Origin: Alphaproteobacteria bacterium
Lineage (GTDB): Bacteria; Pseudomonadota; Alphaproteobacteria; Thalassobaculales; Thalassobaculaceae
NCBI GenBank assembly: GCA_022822665.1
Contig: JAJEAR010000017.1
Location: 1 to 64,000 of the forward strand
Length of the DNA: 64,000 bases
Direction of reading: 5' to 3'
Positions within the stretch are counted from its first letter, which is position 1. Every line of letters starts with the position of its first letter. The notes below the pieces were generated by a model. That model searched no databases and was not told where the DNA came from. It was given only the letters and a program-made list of their open reading frames with translations. This document shows positions 45,501 through 53,368 of the stretch, in pieces. The position numbers and the translations under genes are program-made.

Positions 45501-47335
45501 ATCGCGCCAAGGTCCTGAACGCCGCCGTCGCTCCGTTCCATGCGGAAATCGTGCAGCCAGGCCAGGGCGCCGGTTTCCTGGTTGGCGATCCGGTGCGGGG
45601 CCTCGGCAAGCACCCTCAGCCCCATGTTCTCGAGGACCGGCAGGATGTCGGACAGCGGGAGCGGCGAGCGGGCGCGTACGAGGATCAGGTGGAAGATCGA
45701 GGGGTGGGCGCCCGAGGGACGATACAGCCGTGTCTGCGGAACCCCGGTCTGCTCGACCCGGTCGGCGAGCTGCATGTCCAGAAGCGCCGCCTCGCTGCTC
45801 GCCGTTTCCTGGTAGGACACCGGGAAACCAGTGGCGTAGCGCTCGAGCAGGTACAGGGTTTTCTCTTCACCGAGCTCGCGCAGCCCTGTCTCGCGCAGCT
45901 GGTCCGACCAGGAACGGCAGAGCGCCTGCACCCGATCCTCGAGGCGGCGGTGATCGACGGCGGGGACCCGTCCGGGCGTGGTCTTGACGATGACGTGCAG
46001 TCTCGCGTGCGGCGAGTCTGTCATCTGGGTGTAGTAGGCCGCGACGGTGCCGCCGAAACTGCCCGCCAGCAGGGTGCTGGCACGCTCGCGCAGCCGGGTG
46101 TCGTAGCGGTCGCGCGGTATCAGGGCGATACAGGAGACGAAGCGTTCCAGCGCGTCGACCCTGGTGAATACCGCGGTGTCGCGCAGGCCCTGGATGTTGA
46201 GCATGCCGGTTGCGGTTGCAAACAGCTCGTCGGCCGTGCACTGGAACAGTTCGTCGCGCGGAAAGGTCTCGAGGATGTTGACCAGGGCCTTGAAATTGTG
46301 GCTGGCCCCGCGAAACCGCGCCCTGGCGATAACGTCGCTCACCCGGCGCCTGATCAGCGGGATGGTGCGCGCCGATTGCTGATAGGCGGTCGACGTGAAC
46401 AGCCCGACCAGGCGGAAAACGCCGACCGCGGTCCCGTCGGTCCCGTTCCTGCGGATGGTGATGGTATCGAGGTGCACCGGCCGGTGCACCGTGGACCTCC
46501 GGTTGGCTTTCGTCACCGACAACAGGGGAGGGTTGAGCACGAAGTCGCGTACCTCGCCCGCGGCCAACGATGTTTCCTGCACATCGTCGAATGCCCGCAT
46601 CGCCGGGTCACGCAGCAGACCGAGGCCTGGCTTGCGGATCAGGGACAGGGTCCCGTCGCCGCCGGTGTGAAAGTCGATCTCGCGCCAGCCAAGAAAGGTG
46701 AAGTTGTCGTCAATGAGCCAGTCAAGGAACGCGACCGCTTCCGCGGCCTCGTCCGACCCGTCCACGGCTTCGCGCAGCCGGTCGGTGGCGGCGGTGGCCC
46801 GCGCAAGCATCTCGCGCCAGTCGGCAACGGCAGTGCCCACGTCGCCGAGCACGCTCCGCACCGTCTCCTCGAGATCTGACAGTGCCGGTCCCGACTGCCG
46901 GCTGACCTGCAGGTGCATGCAGGACTCGAGCGTGACCCCGGGTGCCGGGGGACCGAGACCCTCGTCGTCGACGACGAGTTCGACGAGCGCGCCGGACGGA
47001 TCCCGCTTCACCCGAATGATCGGGTGAATGACCAGGTGCACGTCATGGTCGAGGCTGCTGACGCCTGCCGTTACCGAATCAACCAGGAACGGCATGTCGT
47101 CCGTGATGATCTCGACCACCGAGTGCGGGGAAGACCAGCCATCGACTTCCGGATCGGGATTGTAGGCCCTGATGAGCGGTGTGCCCCGCGGTCTCATGCC
47201 GGCACGCGACCAGAACGCCCGCGCCGCGCCGGCGCGGGTGTCCTCGTCCATGTGTGCGACGTATCGTGCCGGAACCAGGGCGTAGAACTTGTTCCGGAAT
47301 GCCTCGAGTGTCTGGTCGACGGACATATTGCGCAT
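42566..47335 (-). CDS. Large NAD-specific glutamate dehydrogenase (about 1,590 residues)
   Basis: This is the 180-kDa-class NAD-glutamate dehydrogenase, converting L-glutamate to 2-oxoglutarate and ammonia in catabolism. The N-terminal half carries ACT-like regulatory domains. The catalytic core shows [25 protein letters not shown] near residue 810, [15 protein letters not shown] near 840 with the catalytic Lys, [15 protein letters not shown] near 980 and [11 protein letters not shown] near 1080. A long helical C-terminal domain follows. The ATG at 47335 (MRNMSVDQ) is chosen over the frame opening at 47446, and 47326 is also possible. The length fits the family's usual 1,590-1,620. It is typical of alpha- and gammaproteobacteria. 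Confidence 0.93.
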   Translation of the reverse strand: [1589 protein letters not shown]

Positions 47336-47941
47336 GGTACCGGCCCCCCCTTCGCGAACACTTCCGCGCGCGATGGTCAGCGCGTTGAGACGATAGCCCA
47401 GGTGGGGGAGTACGCCCAAGGACAGTGCGTTCGCGGATCCCGACACCCGCGGCGATCAACGGGAGCGGGCGGCATTGCCCTTGAGTGGCGGCCGCGGGCT
47501 GGTTCAGGAATGTCGTTGCGAGCAACTGGTCGGTCCCGTGATGGTGTCATGCCGGTCATCCGGCGGGATCGGCTGCGCGTCGTTTCCCGACACCACGCTG
47601 GCGGCCGTGCCTCATCGCCGCCACACCGCTGGTCTGGATTCCGGACCAGCCTGGCGATGCCTGGCGTCGGGTCGGCATGCTGCGGGAGCGGACTGTCCGG
47701 TTGATCCCGCTGGTCCCCCGAACCGATGCGCCCGACGGCCATGCGCGACCTATCGCGCTGGACGCCGCACGAGGCAGGACCTAGCATGTGATGATGGGGT
47801 GGCGCATGCAGCGGGCAAGCGGGCTGACATGGTCGTGAGGACCAGGCCCCACATGCGGGCCCGCCAGCTATACGCGGCCCGTGAAGACAGTGGCTGAGCG
47901 AGTGATGCCGTGGATCGCCGAAGGACAGGCCCGGGCGAGTA
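47336..47941. other. Gene-free stretch of about 600 bp
   Basis: The stretch lies between the divergent glutamate dehydrogenase and DMSP lyase-like genes. Short frames exist on both strands but are Arg/Pro-rich and unrelated to any family I know. It must contain the promoters of both genes. Nothing further can be supported. Confidence 0.4.
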
Positions 47942-48670
47942 ATGCAGTCATACCGTCCCCATGACGAGTCGGAAACCGGGCAACTGGCCCTGGAGGATCT
48001 CCCGGACTGGGGATACCTGCTGAGCGAGATCTACTGGGTCTATCGCCACAGTTCGTCAGGCGGCAGCCCGCCCATCCGCTCGCACCATCGCGTGGTCCGG
48101 GAACGCCTGAGACGCGTGACGTCGGGAAATCCGCCCGTGTGCCTGGCGACACCGGAATCGAAGCCGGTGTGCGCCCATCTCGACCGGGCGCTCGACAACG
48201 GCAAGCGAACGGGAATGGGACCGCTGGTCCGTTGCATCGACAAGATCGCACCGGCTCTGGCCTGGCAGCAGGGCTACCGCAGCATGCCAGGCAAACTCGA
48301 CCGCAAGTACGCCTATGCCGAGTTCCTCGGGCCGAGCGGACCGGTGATTGCGGACGACCTGATCCTCGGCTGCGTGCTCTTTGCGCCCAAGACCGTCTAT
48401 CCGACGCATGCCCATGCCGGAATCACCGAAAGCTATATCTGCCTTTCCGGCGCGATGTCGCAGAACGACGCGGCCGTGTACATGCCTGGCTCGCTGATCC
48501 TGAACACGCCCGATTTCGATCACAAGATCACCAGCTGCGCGCTCGAGCCGACGCTCGTGACCTATGCCTGGGTCGGCAGGCCCGAGGCACTCCTGTCATA
48601 CGAGATGGTGTTCTCCTCCCGCCGCCCCGGCAACAACAGGAAGCCGGCCGGCGGCCGGCCAGCGCCTTGA
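47942..48670 (+). CDS. Cupin dimethylsulfoniopropionate (DMSP) lyase-like protein
   Basis: This 242-residue protein has an N-terminal helical part (DLPDWGYLLSEIYWVYRH) and a C-terminal cupin. The first cupin motif, HAHAGITESYICLSG near residue 158, matches H-x-H-x4-E-x6-G, the metal-binding signature of the DddL/DddQ/DddW group, and KYAYAEFLGP upstream supplies a Tyr where the group has its catalytic one. DMSP lyases split DMSP into dimethyl sulfide and acrylate. The second motif (PGSLILNTPDFDHKI) retains the His. The start at 47942 follows an aaggacagg site at loose spacing. No acrylate-utilisation genes are adjacent, so a different substrate is possible. Confidence 0.75.
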   Translation: MQSYRPHDESETGQLALEDLPDWGYLLSEIYWVYRHSSSGGSPPIRSHHRVVRERLRRVTSGNPPVCLATPESKPVCAHLDRALDNGKRTGMGPLVRCIDKIAPALAWQQGYRSMPGKLDRKYAYAEFLGPSGPVIADDLILGCVLFAPKTVYPTHAHAGITESYICLSGAMSQNDAAVYMPGSLILNTPDFDHKITSCALEPTLVTYAWVGRPEALLSYEMVFSSRRPGNNRKPAGGRPAP

Positions 48671-48789
48671 GTTTCTGAACACATCCCGATGCCGTAACCC
48701 TGCGGCACGCCCCCCGTGGTCGGGATCAGCCTGCCGAACGGGTGTCACGAGCGCGGGTCTCATCGCCCTGTGACCGATGGGAGCATTCG

Positions 48790-49923
48790 ATGGATATCCC
48801 CGACACGCCGCTGTCAGAGGTTCGCAAGGACCTCCGGATCAAGTGGTACCGCTGCCCGGTCGATCACGCGCAGCTGCGCGAGCTGATGCGCCCCAGCGAC
48901 CTGCAGGGATGGATCCAGGCCGGTGGCCATCTGGCTATTTTCACCATGACCGGTGGCCTTGCCCTCTACCTGTTCAGCCAGCAGATGTGGGTCGGTTTTG
49001 CCCTGGCCCTGTTCGCGCACGGCACCTGCGCGACATTCTTCAAGGGTGTCGCGGCCCACGAGCTCGGACATGGCACCGTCTTCAGGACAAAATGGCTCAA
49101 CCGCTTCTTCCTGCGGGTCTTCAGCCTGATCGGCTGGCACAATTTCCACGAATATGGGGTCAGCCACACATACCACCACCGCTACACCCTGCATCCCGTC
49201 GGCGACCGCGAGGTATTGCTGCCCCAGTACCCGGTCCTGAGACCGCTGTACCTTCTACAGCTTCTCACCTTCAACATCACGGGCGGCCAGATGACGAGCG
49301 GCATCGTCCCTGTCATCGGCGGCACGATCCGGACCGCCCTGCGCGGGTACGGAAGCTCGGTCATAACCAACGAGTGGAGCAGGGCCCTCTACGCCACCCA
49401 CTCAGGAGAGCGGGGAAAGGCTGTGAGGTGGGCCCGGCTGATCCTGCTCTTCCACTGCGGCGTCCTCGCGGTCGCGATCGGGTTCGAGGTGTGGGCACTG
49501 CCCCTTGTCCTCAGCTTCCAGCAGTTCACGGCGAACTGGCTGAAACTCCTGGTCGGCATGCCGATGCACAGCGGGCTGCGGAGCAACGTCAACGATTTCC
49601 GCAAGTGCGTGCGCTCGATCACGCTCGATCCGCTGTCGGAGTTCATCTACTGGCGCATGAACTGGCATCTCGAGCATCACATGTTCGCCGGTGTGCCCTG
49701 CTACAACCTGAAGAAGCTGCACAAGCTGGTTGCGCACGACATGCCCGAGCCGCGCACCCTGATCGGTGCCTGGCGCGAGATGAGCGAGGTCCGCAGGCGC
49801 CAGAAGACGGAACCGGGGTACGAATTCGACACCCCGGTGCCGGCACCGACGGTGACCGGAACGAGGGAGGACAGGGCGCTTGCGGCCTCGATCGGCGACA
49901 TCGCACCCACAGCGCTGGCCTGA
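48790..49923 (+). CDS. Membrane fatty acid desaturase family protein
   Basis: This 377-residue di-iron membrane protein has the three histidine boxes: HELGHGT near residue 95, HTYHHRYTLH near 130 and HLEHHMFAGVPCYN near 295, with hydrophobic helices between. The family includes acyl-lipid desaturases, hydroxylases and carotene ketolases or hydroxylases, so the substrate is open. The ATG at 48790 follows gggag at good spacing; an upstream in-frame ATG at 48742 lacks this. It lies 119 bp after the DMSP lyase-like gene on the same strand and could be co-transcribed. The polar C-terminal tail of about 60 residues is long for the family. Confidence 0.87.
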   Translation: MDIPDTPLSEVRKDLRIKWYRCPVDHAQLRELMRPSDLQGWIQAGGHLAIFTMTGGLALYLFSQQMWVGFALALFAHGTCATFFKGVAAHELGHGTVFRTKWLNRFFLRVFSLIGWHNFHEYGVSHTYHHRYTLHPVGDREVLLPQYPVLRPLYLLQLLTFNITGGQMTSGIVPVIGGTIRTALRGYGSSVITNEWSRALYATHSGERGKAVRWARLILLFHCGVLAVAIGFEVWALPLVLSFQQFTANWLKLLVGMPMHSGLRSNVNDFRKCVRSITLDPLSEFIYWRMNWHLEHHMFAGVPCYNLKKLHKLVAHDMPEPRTLIGAWREMSEVRRRQKTEPGYEFDTPVPAPTVTGTREDRALAASIGDIAPTALA

Positions 49924-50479
49924 CTCGGGGCGGCATCGCCCGGACGGCGCTCTCGCAGGACCGCGGCCACAGGCCGGTTCCCGGGTCGCGTGAGTGCGGC
50001 TGCATCCGCGTCTCGCCGGCCGCACTCCGGTGACACGCCGGCCGCCATGCCACTGTGGACCGTGGCCAGCGCTGACGGTTCGAAGTGTTGCTGCCTCTCG
50101 CGGTTCGGTTCTCCGCGGTCAGAGCGAACGGTTACGGCTTTCATTCGGCCCGAAGTTCGCCATCGGCCGACAGACGCATCCTCCACAAGTCGCGGTATGG
50201 AAAAAATCTGCATTCGGTTTGATGATCGTTCCCGGAATACAGATCGCACGCATTCGGGTAAGGGGACTATTCTTCAATGACTTTGGATGTTTATGGAATT
50301 TACCTACAAAATGCTCCGGCTTTGTTCCGGGAACCGGAAGTGCGGCATAGCCGCTGCGTGACGCTTGCACCTGCCTCCTGACCGGATACGGGAGGCCACG
50401 AACATGACCTCCATGCGTTCGGCCCGCTTTCGATGAACTCGAAGCCGGTTGAATTCGCTGGCGTTTTCGGGCCCTGGCC
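49924..50479. other. Gene-free stretch with an AT-rich island
   Basis: No gene is recognised. Bases about 50190-50320 are clearly richer in A and T than the rest of the window (for example ggaaaaaatctgc and tatggaatttac). An inverted repeat TTCCGG-gaa-CCGGAA lies at 50325-50339. The position, downstream of the desaturase and downstream of a convergent methyltransferase, would suit transcription termination or a foreign-DNA boundary, but neither is proven. Confidence 0.45.
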
Positions 50480-51235
50480 CTATCCGTTCAGATCACACCC
50501 GAGAAACATGCGCCCGTGGTTCTGCGCGGCCTGCAGGACCGAGAACGAACCGGCTGCCGGGTCGATCACGCAGTCGCCCTCGTTGCTGACGGCAGCCAGG
50601 AGCTGGCCCTGAAGGTTAACCGGCTTGGCGTGTGGATGCTCGCGCTGGGAGACCTTTTCCATGACGACATCGGTGATGGTGTGAACCTTCCACACCCCCT
50701 TGGCCCTGTGCGGCTTCTTCTGCAGGACAAGACAGTACTCCGCCCGACGGCGGGTGCGGTAACCCATCCCGAACGTGCCCTTGTCCCAGGTCACGAGGTC
50801 CACGATCGCGAGATCGGTCTCTTTCAGCCACGGGAGGATCCCCTCGCACAGGTGGAACTTGTCCACCCACAGGAACAGGTGCCCGGAAGGAATGAGAGTG
50901 CGGTCGATGCCGTGCAGGAATTCCATGATCGTCGCCACGGACATCTGTGCGAGGGCACTTCGTCGCCTGCCCCGGTTCCTGCCCTCGTTGCCGTAGGCCA
51001 GCTTCTCGAGGACTCCGCGGTACTGGGGATCGAGGAACGCAACCGGAAAGGTGTCGGCGGGGAGCATCGACAGGAACGCCAGCCCGTCCATCTTCAGCCG
51101 GGTATCGGGGATGAGAGCCTCGGGCAGGGTCAACTCCGGGGCGCGGAGGGTGCGGTTTGCCGAGTAGACCGTTCGGGAGCGGGCCCGCGCAGGTTCGTCG
51201 ACAGCGTCGTGAACCGCTTCAACGTTGCTTGGCAT
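50480..51235 (-). CDS. Orphan DNA (N4/N6) methyltransferase
   Basis: This 251-residue protein looks like a beta-class amino-methyltransferase. The catalytic motif IV comes first as FLDPQYRG near residue 68 (usually DPPY), followed by a region with SGHLFLWVDKFHLCEG, and the SAM-binding motif I comes late as CVIDPAAGSFSVLQAA near 228, preceded by the usual HPHAKPVNLQGQLL. The DPQY variant is uncommon but keeps Asp, Pro and Tyr. No restriction enzyme or recognition subunit is nearby, so it is either a solitary epigenetic methylase or a leftover of a mobile element. Gene-free DNA flanks it on both sides. Confidence 0.78.
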   Translation of the reverse strand: MPSNVEAVHDAVDEPARARSRTVYSANRTLRAPELTLPEALIPDTRLKMDGLAFLSMLPADTFPVAFLDPQYRGVLEKLAYGNEGRNRGRRRSALAQMSVATIMEFLHGIDRTLIPSGHLFLWVDKFHLCEGILPWLKETDLAIVDLVTWDKGTFGMGYRTRRRAEYCLVLQKKPHRAKGVWKVHTITDVVMEKVSQREHPHAKPVNLQGQLLAAVSNEGDCVIDPAAGSFSVLQAAQNHGRMFLGCDLNG

Positions 51236-51876
51236 CGCATCTCTCCAGTCGGCACCGGACGGACCGGCGTCGCGGGTCCTGCGAACGGGTTGCCGTTGCA
51301 GGCCACGGAGGCCCGGGGAACGCCGACGGCAGGGACCTGAGCTGTTCGTGGCTGCGGGTTTTCATGGTACCGGCCATCGGAGACCCGGCACGGGGTGGTG
51401 ACATGCTCCGGTGAGGTCCGGAGAACGGGACACCCGGCCTGGATACTCTGCCGGGGCGTCAGCGGGCCCGTCATCCCGCCCGTCGCCTTCACTGGTCAGC
51501 ATATGGCCACGCGCGCCATCAAGGCCGGGATCGGTCACGAGTGCACACCATGGCCCGCGGTCCGCTCGCACGCCCCGGGCACTCCCGATACGCAGTGCGT
51601 CGCTCGCATGACCGGAACCTTCCTGACCTGGTTGAGGTGCGCTCACGTCCAGACCACAGCGTGAGTGCGCACGCCATGGTCGTCAATCGGACGTGGCGTA
51701 AACGGGTCATACGGGACGCCGATGTGTCGATCTCATGCATTCGTACGGAGTGAGCTTCGGTCCATACGATCCGGGGTCAGGTCTCCGTGCCGTGCGAATC
51801 GCGGGACTGTCCGGCCGGCTGCAGAAGGGGCAAGGCCCGGACGGATCATGCGCCGGGCCCGGGGCCCCGGCCCGAT
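51236..51876. other. Gene-free stretch of about 640 bp
   Basis: The stretch is upstream of the methyltransferase and downstream of the alpha/beta hydrolase, both on the minus strand. Frames of 60-90 codons occur on both strands with no recognisable motif. I see no repeat, tRNA or insertion-sequence end. Confidence 0.4.
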
Positions 51877-52797
51877 TTACCTCCGTTGATCGACCCGAGT
51901 GTCGCGCATCCATCCGCCGAGGACCGCCCGGACCGCGGTGACGAAGGCCATGGGCTGATCAAGGGTGAGGTGGTGGCGGGCTTCGGGGATGCCGATCACC
52001 GGTGCGTCCGTACCCATCAGTGTTCGCATGAAGGCGATGACCTGCGGGGTGACGAGCGCGCTGTCGTCGCCGTGGACGAGTGCGACCGGACAGCTGGCGC
52101 CGGCGAGATAGGAGTCGTAGGGCTCGGCGAAACGGCGGTGATGCATGGCGCGCGGGTCGAATTTCCAGGTCCAGCCCTCGGGAATGCGCACGAGCGAGGA
52201 CCGGCCGATGTGTTCGACCAGGAACTCGTTGTCGCACGGCTGTTCCGGCAGCAGCCGGAAGCGGGCAAGGGCGGTCGCGAAGTCCGGGTAGATGCGCCGT
52301 GTTCCCATGCGCCGGGGTCGGCGCCGCGCCCGTTCCTCTGCGGACCGGACCGGGGAGTCGGCAAGGATGAGGCCGCGAACGGCGTCGGGATAGCGGTGGA
52401 CAAGCCGGGTGAGCGTGATCCCCCCGAAACTGTGGCCCACCGCCCAGGCGCGGGGCCCGAGACCGGCATCCTCGATCACCGCAAGCAGTTCCGCCGCCCT
52501 GATGTCGGCGTCGTAGAACGGGCGGGTGCCGCTGTCCCCCATGCCCGACAGGTCCGGCGCGGCTACCCGGAAGCGATCGGTGAAGAAAGGAGCGAGGAAA
52601 CTCCACCAGTGCGCATGGCCGCCGCCGCCGTGGACCAGCAGCAGCCCGTCCGCGTCGTCGGGTCCGTCCCACATCAGGTAGCGAATCGGGCAGCCGTCGG
52701 AGACTACCGTATGGCTGCTGCGCGGACGTGCTACCGCGCGAACGTACCACTCCGGACAGCTGGAGTTCAGCGTGAACCCTTCGTCCCCGGACTCCAT
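51877..52797 (-). CDS. Alpha/beta hydrolase
   Basis: This 306-residue alpha/beta hydrolase-fold enzyme has an oxyanion-hole region LLLVHGGGGHAHWW near residue 55, a nucleophile elbow GHSFGGITL with Ser near 120, and a C-terminal catalytic His in RHHLTLDQP near 280; an acidic residue in VALVHGDDSAL would complete the triad. Members include esterases, C-C bond hydrolases of aromatic degradation and haloalkane dehalogenases. The start ATG at 52797 follows gagg. It is divergent from the rhodanese/flavoprotein operon, with about 170 bp between the starts, and could belong to the same pathway. Confidence 0.85.
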   Translation of the reverse strand: MESGDEGFTLNSSCPEWYVRAVARPRSSHTVVSDGCPIRYLMWDGPDDADGLLLVHGGGGHAHWWSFLAPFFTDRFRVAAPDLSGMGDSGTRPFYDADIRAAELLAVIEDAGLGPRAWAVGHSFGGITLTRLVHRYPDAVRGLILADSPVRSAEERARRRPRRMGTRRIYPDFATALARFRLLPEQPCDNEFLVEHIGRSSLVRIPEGWTWKFDPRAMHHRRFAEPYDSYLAGASCPVALVHGDDSALVTPQVIAFMRTLMGTDAPVIGIPEARHHLTLDQPMAFVTAVRAVLGGWMRDTRVDQRR

Positions 52798-52969
52798 GGG
52801 ATCCTCGCGTGCGGGTGGTCGCTGGAATGCGGGTCATACAGATATATGCCGGTTGCGGCAAACCGGAGCCGGGGCGCCTGTGCGAAATCGCCGGACATCT
52901 CAATTCACTGGACATGCGGGGCTGCTTCGTACAGGGATTGGACCGGGCAAGAAGGAGGCAGCGGGTGCG

Positions 52970-53368
52970 ATGGTGCAGCTGAAGATAGGCGTCATGGAAA
53001 TGGTCGAGGCGGCACGCGGCGAGATCGAGGAGGTCGAGCCGGCCGATGCCATCCGCGAGGCGGACGATCCCGACACCCTGGTCATCGACATCCGCGACGT
53101 TCGCGAACGCCGGCGCGACGGCTACATCCCGGGCAGCTTTCATTGTCCGCGCGGCATGGTCGAGTTCTGGATCGATCCCGACAGTCCCTACTTCAAGCCG
53201 GTGTTTGACGAGAAGAAGCGGTTCCTGTTCCACTGTGCCGCCGACTGGCGTTCAGCGCTCACCGTGCAGACCGTGAACCGCATGGGACTTGGCGGTGCCG
53301 CGCACGTGAAGGGCGGGCTCAAGGGATGGCGCGAGGCTGGCGGACCGGTCGTCACGGATGAACAGTAG
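52970..53368 (+). CDS. Rhodanese-like sulfurtransferase domain protein
   Basis: This 132-residue protein has one rhodanese domain with VIDIRDVRERRRDGYIPGS near residue 40, and an active-site loop with Cys in FHCAADWRSAL near 88. An N-terminal helical extension (MEMVEAARGEIEEVEP) precedes it. The loop CAADWRS differs from the usual CRSGxR and may change the acceptor. The ATG at 52970 is 11 bp after ggagg; the longer open frame upstream is not conserved-looking. Its stop overlaps the flavoprotein gene by 11 bp, so the two are coupled. Confidence 0.84.
   Translation: MVQLKIGVMEMVEAARGEIEEVEPADAIREADDPDTLVIDIRDVRERRRDGYIPGSFHCPRGMVEFWIDPDSPYFKPVFDEKKRFLFHCAADWRSALTVQTVNRMGLGGAAHVKGGLKGWREAGGPVVTDEQ

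Noticed and set aside
43928..46879. Open frame of 983 codons on the plus strand opposite the glutamate dehydrogenase
   Set aside because: It is antisense to a gene whose every conserved motif is visible, and its translation is low-complexity with no family motif. Long antisense frames are expected at this GC content.
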